NCBI RefSeq assembly: GCF_005938105.1
Contig: NZ_VCPE01000001.1
Coordinates: 248,001 to 312,000, forward strand
DNA: 64,000 nucleotides
DNA from: Brucella haematophila
GTDB lineage: Bacteria; Pseudomonadota; Alphaproteobacteria; Rhizobiales; Rhizobiaceae
Direction of reading: 5' to 3'
Position 1 is the stretch's first letter. Each line of letters starts with the position of its first letter. Below the pieces are notes generated by a model. The model was not told where the DNA came from. It made no database searches and worked only from the letters and a program-made list of their open reading frames with translations. A program made the position numbers and the translations under genes. Shown here one piece after another: positions 9,272 through 18,221 of the stretch.

Positions 9272-10675
9272 TTAGCTTTCGCTGCGCCGGGCCTTCATCA
9301 CCAGATAGGCGATGGCGAGGAACACGAACCAGAATGGCGTGACCTTCAGGGCCGCTGCGGTGTCGGGTTCTTGCGCCAGTGCCCACAGAATGAAGGCGAA
9401 GAAGGCGAAGACCATCACGACGGCAGCTCGTCCGCCCGGCATTTTGAACGTGGACTGTTCATGCAGATCGGGGCGCTTGCGGCGATATTGCAGATAAGAC
9501 GCCAGAATGATCGACCAGATGAAGATGAAAAGCAGCGCCGAGATCGTCGTGACAATCGTGAAGGCTTCAATGATGCTCTGGCCCGCATAAAGCAGAACCA
9601 CACCTGCCAGCAGGAAAATGCACGAGAAGAACAGCGCGTTGACCGGCACCTTGCGGTTATTCAGCTTGCCAAGCGTCTTCGGCGCCAGCTTCGAAGTGGC
9701 AAGGCCGTAGATCATGCGCGAGGTCGAGTAGATGCCGGAATTTGCGCTCGACGTTGCCGAGGTGAGCACGACGAAATTCACGACATGGGCGGCAATGCCG
9801 AGACCGGCCAGCGAGAACATGGCGACGAACGGGCTGGAGCTTGGATCGACCTGATCCCATGGGATCACGGTGATGATCACAAACAATGCGCCGAGATAGA
9901 ACAGCACCACGCGGATCGGGATCGAGTTGATTGCCTTTGGCAGATTACGCACCGGGTCCTTGGTTTCGGCAGCGGCGGTGCCGACCAGCTCAATGCCGAC
10001 AAAAGCGAAGACCGCGATCTGGAAACCGGCCACAAAGCCGAGGAAGCCATTCGGGAAGAAACCGCCGTGGTTCCACAAATGCGCGACCGATGCCTGGCTG
10101 CCGTTTGGCAGGGTGAAGCCGGTCGAGAGCATATACACACCGGCAATGATCAGCCCGACAATGGCGACGATCTTGATGAGTGCGAACCAGAATTCGATTT
10201 CACCGAAATTGCGCACGGTGGGCAGATTGAGTGCCAGAAGCGTGAAGATCAGCCCCAGCGCGGGGATCCAGAGCGCCAGTTCCGGAAACCAGAACGACAC
10301 ATAGCCCGACACGGCCACCACGTCAGCCACGCCCGTCACTATCCAGCAGAGCCAGTACGTCCAGCCGGTGAAGAACTGCGCCCATGGGCCGAGATAGTCG
10401 CCCGCGAAATCCGCGAAGGAACGATATTCGAGGTTGGAGAGCAGAATTTCGCCAAGCGCGCGCATCACGAAGAACAGCATAAAGCCGATCACCGCATAGA
10501 CGAGCAGGATCGATGGGCCAGCCAGCGAAATGGTCTTGCCCGAGCCCATGAAAAGGCCGGTGCCGATGGCGCCGCCAATGGCGATCAGTTGCAGGTGTCT
10601 GTTGGATAGATTGCGCGCAAGGTGGGTATCCTCCTCCCGATCGGAATCGACAGAAGGTTTGGATGCGATGTTCAT
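9272..10675 (-). CDS. cycA: Amino acid permease, D-serine/D-alanine/glycine transporter type
   Basis: Inner-membrane APC-family proton symporter for small neutral amino acids. The 467-residue protein has about 12 hydrophobic segments. It opens with the family signature HLQLIAIGGAIGTGLFMGSG after a short cytoplasmic tail, and carries GYVSFWFPELALWIPA in the region typical of CycA. ATG at 10675 is preceded by GAGGCG. Two perfect palindromes lie directly upstream. It converges on gltD with a shared terminator. APC permeases for other amino acids are similar, so the substrate is a family-level assignment. Confidence 0.85.
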   Translation of the reverse strand: MNIASKPSVDSDREEDTHLARNLSNRHLQLIAIGGAIGTGLFMGSGKTISLAGPSILLVYAVIGFMLFFVMRALGEILLSNLEYRSFADFAGDYLGPWAQFFTGWTYWLCWIVTGVADVVAVSGYVSFWFPELALWIPALGLIFTLLALNLPTVRNFGEIEFWFALIKIVAIVGLIIAGVYMLSTGFTLPNGSQASVAHLWNHGGFFPNGFLGFVAGFQIAVFAFVGIELVGTAAAETKDPVRNLPKAINSIPIRVVLFYLGALFVIITVIPWDQVDPSSSPFVAMFSLAGLGIAAHVVNFVVLTSATSSANSGIYSTSRMIYGLATSKLAPKTLGKLNNRKVPVNALFFSCIFLLAGVVLLYAGQSIIEAFTIVTTISALLFIFIWSIILASYLQYRRKRPDLHEQSTFKMPGGRAAVVMVFAFFAFILWALAQEPDTAAALKVTPFWFVFLAIAYLVMKARRSES

Positions 10676-10690
10676 TCAAACGCCTCTTTT

Positions 10691-10743
10691 TATCTGGCAG
10701 ATGCCAGATAGACCGCATCCGCAATTGTGCGCCCAATTGGGCG
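10691..10743. promoter_or_regulatory. Two palindromes in the cycA promoter/leader
   Basis: TATCTGGCA-GA-TGCCAGATA (10691-10710) is a 20-base site with perfect 9-base arms, immediately upstream of the ribosome binding site. CGCCCAATTGGGCG (10730-10743) is a perfect 14-base palindrome 20 bases further out. Neither is followed by T-runs, so both look like binding sites for dimeric repressors or activators of the permease gene. Confidence 0.55.
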
Positions 10744-10878
10744 AACGGTGCTTTCTGATAAACGATGAGAACGGGGATGGGAACAGCGCGGAATATAATA
10801 ATTAGGCTAAGATTTGACGGGGAAACCGCTAATCAAGGCGCTAAAATAAGATTGATATATCTAGTAGCGAGCTATTAG

Positions 10879-12021
10879 TTAGGGAGTTGCACTTGGGCGG
10901 GGCCATGAAAAATCGTCGGCCCGACCGGGTGCGGGTTTTTTCTCGACCGGTGCCGGACGTGGTGTTTGCGGTCGAACGCCAAGATTTCCGCCGAGCAGAA
11001 CGCCGCTATCGTCCTTGTTGATGTCGCGCAGGCTGACAGGCGCTACCCGGTCCACCGGCCTGGATGGGTCTTGTGCCCCGGCAGCAGGCAGGGGCTGCCC
11101 CTCTTCCTTGCCGCCGCCCAGATAGGCGCGCAGCGGCTTTTCGGCATAGAAGGCGAGCTTGCGTTTGCCAGCCGAAGTGATGTTGATGCCATCATTCCCG
11201 CGCAGGCGTGCGGTCTGACCGTTAATGTCGAAGCCGGTCTGGGTGAAATTGCCGTCCTCGTCGATGAAACCATCCCAGACATCGGCAAACTTGCCGCCAG
11301 CCTTCTCCGTGGTGTTGCGGTAGATTTCATTCAGCGCCAGCATATCCTGTGACATGCCTTTCGGGCGGAACGACGGCTGCCCCACCCAGACGAGCGGATA
11401 GTGGCGGTCGCTGATCACCTTGACGAACTGCGTCACGCGCTTCTGATATTCGGCGGTCCATTCCGGCGAGCGGGCGACGAGGCTGGCACCATTGGTCGTG
11501 ATCGCCTGGCGGTCGTTGGAACCGATCATCACGACAACTGCGGCAGGTTTTTCCTCATCGAGTATCTTGCCGATATTGTCCGGCCAGTTGAAATGATCGT
11601 CGCGCACGAAACCTGACGAACCGTTGATACGGCTCGCCACTGTCAGGTCCGGGTCGGATGCGAAGGCAATATTGAGGCCTTCGGCCAGTCCGCTGCCGAT
11701 GAAGTCGCCGACGACCAGAACCTTCTTCGCGTCAGGGTTTTTCTCCACCACAGGCACTGCGGGCACGGCTGGTTCGGGAGCGGGTTTGCGCGAGACAGGC
11801 GATGTTGCCTTCGGTGTGCGCTTTGGCTTTGGCCGGCTTTGCTGGGGCTGGGGTTGCTCATATTGGCGCTGGGGTTGCCGCGAACCGAACAGCAAGTCGA
11901 GCAGTGTGCGTGGGCGATCCTGTGCCGAAGCGCTGGCCAGACCGGAAATCAGCAGCGCAAATGCCGCCAGCATGACACTGGCAGTTTTCAACATATTGCC
12001 TGCAATCCGAGGTTTGCGCAT
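10879..12021 (-). CDS. DUF459 (SGNH-like) secreted protein with missing catalytic residues
   Basis: A signal peptide (hydrophobic segment about residues 11-33, cleavage near ASA) and a Gln/Pro-rich linker (about 48-92) precede a DUF459 domain related to SGNH/GDSL esterases. The block I motif GDS reads GDF (105-107), so the nucleophile serine is absent. GSND (167-170) keeps the block III asparagine. The block V DxxH reads DGIN (277-280), so the histidine is also absent. The C-terminal 80 residues are low complexity and Pro-rich. I infer a periplasmic binding or structural role in the envelope rather than hydrolysis. It lies next to a lytic transglycosylase gene on the same strand. Confidence 0.8.
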   Translation of the reverse strand: MRKPRIAGNMLKTASVMLAAFALLISGLASASAQDRPRTLLDLLFGSRQPQRQYEQPQPQQSRPKPKRTPKATSPVSRKPAPEPAVPAVPVVEKNPDAKKVLVVGDFIGSGLAEGLNIAFASDPDLTVASRINGSSGFVRDDHFNWPDNIGKILDEEKPAAVVVMIGSNDRQAITTNGASLVARSPEWTAEYQKRVTQFVKVISDRHYPLVWVGQPSFRPKGMSQDMLALNEIYRNTTEKAGGKFADVWDGFIDEDGNFTQTGFDINGQTARLRGNDGINITSAGKRKLAFYAEKPLRAYLGGGKEEGQPLPAAGAQDPSRPVDRVAPVSLRDINKDDSGVLLGGNLGVRPQTPRPAPVEKKPAPGRADDFSWPRPSATP

Positions 12022-12122
12022 CCATTCCGCTTTCGTTGCAAAGCCACAGTAACCCGGTCGGCCGCAAAATGAAATGGAGCGCGCTTCAAAGGAAACGCGC
12101 TCCGATACATCAGCCTGTTGTC

Positions 12123-13361
12123 TTAACGGCGGCGCAGAACAGACAGCACTTCCTTGCTCGGGTGCCCATCCGGCTGCAAGCCGTTGCGCTGCTGGAACGC
12201 TTCGATAGCCTTGCGAGACGTCGAACCGATCTTGCCGTCGATATTGCCGTCATAATAGCCGAGCGCCTTGAGATGCGTCTGCAATTCCTGACGCTCATTC
12301 ATTGTGATCGGCGTAAAGGGACGGTTCCAGTCCTGACGAAGGCCCTGATAACCGCTGATGCGGTCTGCCAGGAGGCCAACAGCCAGCGCGTATTTGTCGG
12401 CATTGTTATAGCGCTTGATGACGAAGAAGTTCTTGGTCATCAGGAATGCCGGACCCTGACGTCCATCCGGCACCTTCAGCGTTACCTTTTCGCTTGGGTC
12501 GGGGAATGCGCGTCCATTGGCGCGCACAACACCGCGCTTCTGCCATTCGGCGACGCTCAGCGAACCGGACGGGAATTTGCCGCCAGCCGGAAGCACGACT
12601 TCATAACCCCATGTTCGGCCCGGCTGCCAGCCGTTGCGATGCAGGAGATTGGCAGCAGTGCCGAGCGCATCGGGAATGGAATTCCAGATGTCGCGCTTGC
12701 CATTGCCGTCCATATCGACCGCATAAGCCTGATAGCTGGTCGGGATGAACTGCGTATGGCCAAGGGCGCCTGCCCACGAGCCGGATAGATGCCCGCGATC
12801 GATATCGCCAGTCTGGAGAATTTTCATCGCGGCGATCAGCTGCGTGCGCCCATATTTGGCCCGCTTCGGATCGGCATAAGCCAGCGTCGCGAGCGAACGA
12901 ACCGCATCGCGCATCACGTCGTCACGCTTGAGAATCTCGCCGTAATTGCTTTCCATCGACCAGATGGCCAGCAGAATATTCCGGTCAACCGAGAAGCGCT
13001 GTTCAATGCGCTGCAGCCACGGGCCCCATTTGCGGGCCATGTTCTGGCCGACACCGGTGGAATCTTCGTTCACACGGTTGTCGATGTAGTTCCAGACAGG
13101 CTCGGTGAATTCCGGCTGATAACGGGCCTTCTCCAGCACGACAGGATCAGGCGCGTCGACACCGCGAAACGCGCGGTCGAAGGTCGACGGTGAAACACCG
13201 GCGTTGATGGCGACCGGACGGAAGCTCGCCACCCACTGGCGAAATTTCGCGTCGGCAAAAGCCGAACCGGTCGAGAGGGCGGATGCCAGCACCGCAACAG
13301 CAACCGTCGCGGTTGCCTTGAGCTTCAGCGTCTGTCCCAGTGTGAATGGAAATCGCAGCAT
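12123..13361 (-). CDS. Lytic murein transglycosylase, MltB family, with peptidoglycan-binding tail
   Basis: Cleaves the MurNAc-GlcNAc bond of peptidoglycan with formation of 1,6-anhydroMurNAc, in the periplasm. The 412-residue form starts MLRFPFTLG, with AAGGG upstream, followed by a signal peptide ending near SAFA. The SLT_2 domain carries the catalytic glutamate in IWSMESNYGE (about residue 137). The hallmark GALGHTQFIP and DMDGNGKRD follow. The last 60 residues are a PG_binding_1 domain (LGYYDGNIDGKIG...AIEAFQQRNGL). An ATG ten codons upstream (13391) is possible but has a weaker ribosome binding site. No lipobox is seen, so it is soluble rather than a lipoprotein, unlike E. coli MltB. Confidence 0.92.
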   Translation of the reverse strand: MLRFPFTLGQTLKLKATATVAVAVLASALSTGSAFADAKFRQWVASFRPVAINAGVSPSTFDRAFRGVDAPDPVVLEKARYQPEFTEPVWNYIDNRVNEDSTGVGQNMARKWGPWLQRIEQRFSVDRNILLAIWSMESNYGEILKRDDVMRDAVRSLATLAYADPKRAKYGRTQLIAAMKILQTGDIDRGHLSGSWAGALGHTQFIPTSYQAYAVDMDGNGKRDIWNSIPDALGTAANLLHRNGWQPGRTWGYEVVLPAGGKFPSGSLSVAEWQKRGVVRANGRAFPDPSEKVTLKVPDGRQGPAFLMTKNFFVIKRYNNADKYALAVGLLADRISGYQGLRQDWNRPFTPITMNERQELQTHLKALGYYDGNIDGKIGSTSRKAIEAFQQRNGLQPDGHPSKEVLSVLRRR

Positions 13362-13391
13362 TCTGTGTTTCCCTTCTGCAATCGTCTTCAT

Positions 13392-13752
13392 GCCGGAATG
13401 TCTTCTCTTCCGGCGCGTGTCTTAAGAATGTCGATGCCGCTCGGTTCAGATTGCATATGCTCACTAATACCATCCACCGTTGAAATTTGGCAGTGTAAAA
13501 TTGGGCATCGACCAGTTGAACGTTCAAATTAAGCCATGTCGGTTAGCATTTGGTTTACCATGGAGAGGGGGAGGGAAAAATTGCCCGAAAATTGGAAAAA
13601 TTTTTGAATCAAGCAACATTAAGAATGGGTCATTTAATGTGATGGTATGACTTGTGTAATTTCGTCGTTCTTTAATGAAATAGCCTTATTTGAAATTCAG
13701 TTGCTTCAATGCTTTGATAGCAAAGTAGCGTTAGTGAAAATCGAGGAGACGA
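13392..13752. other. Divergent intergenic region upstream of galU
   Basis: About 360 AT-rich bases between divergently transcribed genes. It must hold the promoters of the transglycosylase and galU. AGGAG at 13743-13747 is the galU ribosome binding site. No repeat, RNA or operator was recognised. Confidence 0.6.
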
Positions 13753-14646
13753 ATGAGTTCGATCCGCAAAATCCGCAAAGCCGTTTTTCCTGTTGCCGGT
13801 CTCGGCACCCGGTTCCTTCCCGCCACCAAATCCATTCCAAAGGAAATGCTGACGGTCGTAGACAAGCCCGTCATCCAGTATGTGGTCGATGAGGCGCGTG
13901 AGGCTGGCATCGAACACCTGATTTTCGTCACCGGACGCAACAAGGCGGTCATCGAAGATTATTTCGATGCGCAGGTTGAGTTGTATGCCACGCTTGCCGA
14001 ACGCGGTAAGAAGGCCGAGCTTGATCATCTTCAGGATTTGCAGCCGCAGCCGGGCACGACGAGCTTTACCCGCCAGCAGGTTCCGCTGGGCCTCGGTCAT
14101 GCCGTCTGGTGTGCCCGCGAGCTGGTCGGTGACGAGCCGTTTGCGCTTCTGTTGCCGGACATGGTGATGCAGTCGAAGAAGGGCTGTCTGGCCGAAATGG
14201 TCGAGCTTTACGAAAAGACCGGCGGCAATGTCATCGCGGTGCAGGAATGCGACCCGGAAGAGGCGCATAAATACGGCATCGTCGGCAAGGGCAATGCGAT
14301 CGGCTCCGGCTTTGAGATCACCCAGATGGTCGAAAAGCCCGCCAAGGGCACCGCTCCGTCCAATCTCTACATCAACGGTCGCTATATTCTGCAACCGGAA
14401 ATCTTCGAGCTTCTCAGCAAGCAGGAAAAGGGCGCTGGCAACGAAATCCAGCTCACCGACGCCATGCTGAAGCTGGCTGATGCGCAGAAATTCTACGGCT
14501 TCGACTATCAGGGCCGCACTTTCGACTGCGGTTCCAAGGCTGGCTTTATCGAGGCCAATGTCGCTTTTGCCCTCTGGCGCAAGGATATCCGGCCGTCGGT
14601 GGAAGTCTCGATCAGCGAATTGCTGGAAACGATCAAGCCTGCCTGA
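13753..14646 (+). CDS. galU: UTP-glucose-1-phosphate uridylyltransferase
   Basis: Makes UDP-glucose from UTP and glucose-1-phosphate, supplying glycan synthesis. The product is 297 residues, the normal length. The nucleotidyltransferase signature [20 protein letters not shown] lies at residues 10-29, with [14 protein letters not shown], the sugar-binding VEKP (about 194-197) and the C-terminal [12 protein letters not shown] at 13753 follows AGGAG. It stands alone with its own terminator. UDP-glucose made here would feed the polysaccharide locus further right, though the two are 26 kb apart. Confidence 0.96.
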   Translation: MSSIRKIRKAVFPVAGLGTRFLPATKSIPKEMLTVVDKPVIQYVVDEAREAGIEHLIFVTGRNKAVIEDYFDAQVELYATLAERGKKAELDHLQDLQPQPGTTSFTRQQVPLGLGHAVWCARELVGDEPFALLLPDMVMQSKKGCLAEMVELYEKTGGNVIAVQECDPEEAHKYGIVGKGNAIGSGFEITQMVEKPAKGTAPSNLYINGRYILQPEIFELLSKQEKGAGNEIQLTDAMLKLADAQKFYGFDYQGRTFDCGSKAGFIEANVAFALWRKDIRPSVEVSISELLETIKPA

Positions 14647-14666
14647 GATCGCCAGCTGAAAATCAA

Positions 14667-14699
14667 AAACCGCCTTCAGTGATGAGGGCGGTTTTTTTT
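14667..14699 (+). terminator. Intrinsic terminator of galU
   Basis: AAACCGCC/GGCGGTTT (14667-14674/14687-14694) with a 12-base loop, followed by eight T. Confidence 0.9.
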
Positions 14700-14705
14700 G
14701 GATCC

Positions 14706-14873
14706 AGAGCATTCCCAGCAAAAGTACGAAGCGTTTTTGCGTTGGATAATGCGGTACGAAACAAGACTGCATTTCCAGCAAAAGTGCGTAACGCCTACGC
14801 GGGGAAATCAATCCATTGGACTGATTTCTGATCCCGCTGCGATGCGTAGGACACTGCGTAAATGCAAATAGCG
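14706..14873. repeat. Composite RIME-like palindromic element
   Basis: Begins AGAGCATTCCCAGCAAAAGT and contains a second unit GCATTTCCAGCAAAAGTGCG (14769-14788). CCTACGC/GCGTAGG pair across a nested, slightly imperfect AATCAATCCATTGGACTGATTT. The same modules recur at 20379-20432 and 20537-20640. Such noncoding mosaics are common between genes of Rhizobiales. Confidence 0.8.
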
Positions 14874-14874
14874 T

Positions 14875-16470
14875 TTAGCGCTGCACTTTCACGCCGAGAT
14901 AAATGCTGTTGGATTTATACTCGCGCTCCGAGATCTGGCTCGTCAGGAATTCATGACGCAGGCGCGTATCAATCCCCACGAAACGGTTGATCCAGTATGT
15001 CGCGCCGATTTGTGCGCCCAGCGTATAATCCGTGCCGGTGCCATCCTTGTTGGCGCGAACCAGTGCGTCGAGCCTGCCATTGAGGCTCAGGTCTGACCGG
15101 ATGCGATGCGTGACGTCAAGGCTCGCAAATTGCAGCAACGATCCGGCAATGCCTGGCGTGGTGGACATATCCACGGTGGTTTGTGAATAGAGCCGCACAT
15201 CGGTGCCGCGCAATGGTGACCAGTTGAGCGCGGCGTTGATCGACGGTCCGCTCACCGCGCCAAGCCTGTCGTCATCGCTGGTGGCGCGCATGTAGCCGGC
15301 GGCGAATTCGCCGTTCAGTTTTTCGCCCATATCCACCATCAGACCGCCGCGCAGCGCAAATTGCGAACCGCTGCGTTCATAGCCGTTGCTATCCACGCGC
15401 TCATCGAAAATGCGTTTGCCAAGTTCGACTTCAGCAAACGGCTTGATGGCCTGTGACATGGAAAAACCGCCGCGCAGCGTGATGCTGGCATAGGTGTTGT
15501 CACGGTCCTTCTGGCTGACAGTGCCGCCAGAAGCCATTTCTGCGTCGCCATACATATCGTGTTCGACGCGGGCGGTTGCGCGACCGAAAACAAGCCCGGT
15601 ATCGTGTTCAACGCCAAGGCTGCCATTGAGTGTGTGAACGAGCGGACGCTTCAATGCGCCGACAACGCCGTTCGGGTTAGAAGCGCTTTCACGCCGCAAC
15701 CGGTAACCCGCGCCAGTATTGACCGTGGTCTGATCCGTCAGGTCGAGGCGCAGATTGCCCTGAATGTCGATCTGCGGTTCGCTCACATCCTGACCGGAAA
15801 TCGATTTGCTCAACGTGCCCGATGCATCGAGCGTCGCCTGATGCCGCGCCCAGTCGGACTGCGCATTGAGGCGCAGCGTGGTTTCCGACAGCACCGAGCT
15901 GGAGCCGGTTGGGCTGTTGTCGCCGTTCGACGTTGCACGGATGCCTTGTTCGAGTGATGGGCGCAACACAAACGACCCGGCACGCATGCCGACCGGCGCA
16001 AAGGGATCAGCCTCTTGTGCCGGGCCGCGACCCTGTTCCGGCGCCTGACGCGTGTTTTCACGCTGTGCTCGCCCGCTATCACTATCCGCTTCGTTGGTTA
16101 TCGCACCGACGCGCATGGTGTCGGGTTGCAGGGCCTGCTGATCCTGTGCCCGCGCAACCGGGGCCGCTTGCTGCTGACTATCGGCCGCAGCGGCATTGTC
16201 TTGTGTCGGTGCATAAAATGCGTCGGAACCGTCATCGCTGCTGGTGGTGGCAGTACTGTCGGAACGGCCAGGCGCGGCCAGCCCCCGCGTGGCGAGCGTA
16301 TCCGGCGAAGAGGCGGAAAGCACGTCTTCGGGGACACTACCGCGCAAATAGGCGTCCTGAGCATGCGAAAGGGAAGGGATGATAGCCATCGCCGCACCCG
16401 CCAGAAACAGGCTTCTCAGCCTGCGGGCAATGGGCGTCGAACCGCCGGATAGGGGCATGGCAAATGGCAT
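14875..16470 (-). CDS. Outer-membrane beta-barrel protein
   Basis: A signal peptide (hydrophobic core about residues 17-35, cleavage near SHA) is followed by a long Ser/Gln/Asp-rich region up to about residue 150. The C-terminal two thirds have the alternating pattern and short turns of amphipathic beta-strands (for example TLRLNAQSDWARHQATLDAS and SITLRGGFSMSQAIKPFAEV). The last residues SNSIYLGVKVQR form a typical closing strand, although the final residue is R rather than F. Similar proteins are annotated as outer membrane beta-barrel proteins in Brucella; the function is unknown. ATG at 16470 is chosen; a TTG at 16482 is equally open. No ribosome binding site is strong. Confidence 0.75.
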   Translation of the reverse strand: MPFAMPLSGGSTPIARRLRSLFLAGAAMAIIPSLSHAQDAYLRGSVPEDVLSASSPDTLATRGLAAPGRSDSTATTSSDDGSDAFYAPTQDNAAAADSQQQAAPVARAQDQQALQPDTMRVGAITNEADSDSGRAQRENTRQAPEQGRGPAQEADPFAPVGMRAGSFVLRPSLEQGIRATSNGDNSPTGSSSVLSETTLRLNAQSDWARHQATLDASGTLSKSISGQDVSEPQIDIQGNLRLDLTDQTTVNTGAGYRLRRESASNPNGVVGALKRPLVHTLNGSLGVEHDTGLVFGRATARVEHDMYGDAEMASGGTVSQKDRDNTYASITLRGGFSMSQAIKPFAEVELGKRIFDERVDSNGYERSGSQFALRGGLMVDMGEKLNGEFAAGYMRATSDDDRLGAVSGPSINAALNWSPLRGTDVRLYSQTTVDMSTTPGIAGSLLQFASLDVTHRIRSDLSLNGRLDALVRANKDGTGTDYTLGAQIGATYWINRFVGIDTRLRHEFLTSQISEREYKSNSIYLGVKVQR

Positions 16471-16623
16471 ATGTGATTTCAAACCGTTGCAACGTGGTAG
16501 ATGAACGGTAAAGGCACATGGTTAATTCTTGGTTGCCATTGCCGGTGTTGCCGAGCGAAAGCAATTATTTATCGGCAATAAAAGCTTGGACAACGGACAG
16601 CGAAGAGGCTAACGCTTTCGGCC

Positions 16624-17625
16624 ATGGAAAAGCTCGATCAGACCCAGATTTCGACGGGTGCGGAAGCGGCCATCGCTTCGGCGCTCCGGACCATTAGAAC
16701 TGAAAACGAAGGCCTCGCCGCGCTTGAAGAAGCGCTTGGCAACGGCTTGTCCGGCCCCTTCACGGAGGCTGTGAATCAGATCATTGCCGCCAAGGGGCGT
16801 CTGGTCGTTACCGGCGTCGGCAAGAGCGGCCATATCGGCGCGAAGCTCGCAGCAACTTTTGCCTCGACGGGAACGGCTGCATTCTTCGTTCATTCGGCGG
16901 AAGCCAATCACGGCGATCTTGGCATGATCGACCGCGACGATGTGATTCTGGCGATTTCCTGGTCTGGTGAAACGGCAGAGCTGAAGGGCGTCGTCAATTA
17001 TTCGCAGCGCTTCGGCATTCCGTTGATTGCGATAACCTCACGCGAAGATTCGGCACTCGGTCGCGCGGCCAATATCGCGCTTATACTGCCCAAGACGGCG
17101 GAAGCATGTCCGCATGGTCTGGCACCCACGACGTCGACCATGTTGCAGCTTGCCATCGGCGATGCGCTGGCGATAGCGCTTCTGGAAGCTCGCGGCTTTA
17201 CGCCGAGCGATTTCAAGACTTTCCATCCCGGCGGTTCGCTGGGCGCGAGCCTTATCCATATCCGCGATATCATGCATCGCGGCGACCGCATTCCGCTGGT
17301 GCGGGTTGGCACCGCGATGGTGGACGCAATGAAGGTGCTGGCGCAAAAGAGTTTCGGCTGCGTGGTCGTGGTTGATGAAGGCGGCGCATTGGCCGGTATC
17401 GTCACAGACGGCGATATTTCGCGCAATCTGCATCGCAGTCTTGCGGAGCTGGCGGTTGATGACATCATGACCCGCAAGCCCAAGACGGTGGACCAGAATA
17501 TGCTGGCGACTGCCGCACTCAACGCAATCAACGAAAACCATATTGGCGCATTGATCGTGGTCGAGGACAACCGCCCTGTCGGCCTCGTGCATTTCCACGA
17601 TCTGTTGCGGATTGGGGCTGCCTGA
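16624..17625 (+). CDS. kdsD: Arabinose-5-phosphate isomerase (KpsF/GutQ family)
   Basis: Converts ribulose-5-phosphate to arabinose-5-phosphate, the first step of Kdo synthesis for LPS. The 333-residue product has an N-terminal SIS domain (VTGVGKSGHIGAKLAATFASTG at about residues 60-81, ISWSGETAEL about 117-126) and two C-terminal CBS domains (about 215-265 and 280-333, ending GLVHFHDLLRIGAA). Length and domain order match KdsD. A GutQ or KpsF paralogue would look alike; as the only copy seen here, the core Kdo role is the most likely. The 3' end runs into an octamer repeat tract. Confidence 0.92.
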   Translation: MEKLDQTQISTGAEAAIASALRTIRTENEGLAALEEALGNGLSGPFTEAVNQIIAAKGRLVVTGVGKSGHIGAKLAATFASTGTAAFFVHSAEANHGDLGMIDRDDVILAISWSGETAELKGVVNYSQRFGIPLIAITSREDSALGRAANIALILPKTAEACPHGLAPTTSTMLQLAIGDALAIALLEARGFTPSDFKTFHPGGSLGASLIHIRDIMHRGDRIPLVRVGTAMVDAMKVLAQKSFGCVVVVDEGGALAGIVTDGDISRNLHRSLAELAVDDIMTRKPKTVDQNMLATAALNAINENHIGALIVVEDNRPVGLVHFHDLLRIGAA

Positions 17626-17745
17626 TTAAGGGAGTAGGGGAATAAGGCAGTAAGGGAGTATGTTTCAGTTTACTTGAAACGGATGCCGTGCACCCTATTC
17701 CCCTATTCCCCTATTCCCCTATTCCCCTATTCCCCTATTCCCCTA
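17626..17745. repeat. Octamer repeat tract, six perfect CCCTATTC units plus inverted degenerate units
   Basis: CCCTATTC is repeated six times without error (17693-17740), then CCCTA whose last three bases are the reverse-strand stop codon of nfeD. On the left, 17626-17661 holds degenerate copies in the opposite orientation (AAGGGAGT, AGGGGAAT, AAGGCAGT, AAGGGAGT), so the tract can fold into a large hairpin. The unit resembles the hypervariable octamer AGGGCAGT known from Brucella typing. Copy number is likely to vary between strains. Confidence 0.9.
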
Positions 17746-18204
17746 AACCGCCACTTCTATCTCCAGCGAAACCGGATCGAAGGCCACGACGCGAACTTCT
17801 GTTCCTGCGGGCAGGTCCGGTCCTTTCACACGCCATGTCGTATCGTTGATGCGAATGCGTCCGCGCCCATTGATAATAGGCTCGGTCAGCGTGGTGCGCT
17901 GACCGACGAGCTGTTCGCCGCGCCGGTTAAGCAGAGGTTCGTCCAGATTGTCGCTCTTCGAGCCGAAGAAACGGCGACCCGCCAGTGCGAAAACGACAGA
18001 CAAAACAAGAAAGACAACCAGTTGGAACTGCCAGCCGAAGCCGGTAGCTGATGACAAGAGGAAGGCTAGGCCTCCGGTCACCAGTGCTGCGAGGCCGAAC
18101 CAGATGAAGAAAATGCCGGGCGCCAGAATTTCCAGAATGAGCAGGACCAGTCCAAGAACCAGCCAGCTATAGATGCCAAGTCCGGACAGAAGTTCGATAA
18201 TCAT
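17743..18204 (-). CDS. NfeD family membrane protein
   Basis: A short NfeD-type partner of the stomatin-like protein encoded just upstream. The 153 residues have two or three membrane segments (about 10-30, 33-52 and 58-78) and a C-terminal OB-fold domain (GQRTTLTEPIINGRGRIRIN...VRVVAFDPVSLEIEV). The protease domain of long NfeD proteins is absent. It starts 17 bases after the SPFH gene, so the two are co-transcribed. The pair is known to form membrane-microdomain or protein quality-control assemblies. Its stop codon lies within an octamer repeat. Confidence 0.88.
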   Translation of the reverse strand: MIIELLSGLGIYSWLVLGLVLLILEILAPGIFFIWFGLAALVTGGLAFLLSSATGFGWQFQLVVFLVLSVVFALAGRRFFGSKSDNLDEPLLNRRGEQLVGQRTTLTEPIINGRGRIRINDTTWRVKGPDLPAGTEVRVVAFDPVSLEIEVAV

Positions 18205-18221
18205 GGCGCTCCGTCCTTGCT

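Noticed and set aside
12036-12788. 250-codon + strand frame
   Set aside because: Antisense to the MltB-type transglycosylase; composition typical of a shadow frame.
17693-17745. CRISPR-like array
   Set aside because: Units are 8 bases with no spacers; this is a tandem octamer repeat and no cas gene is present.
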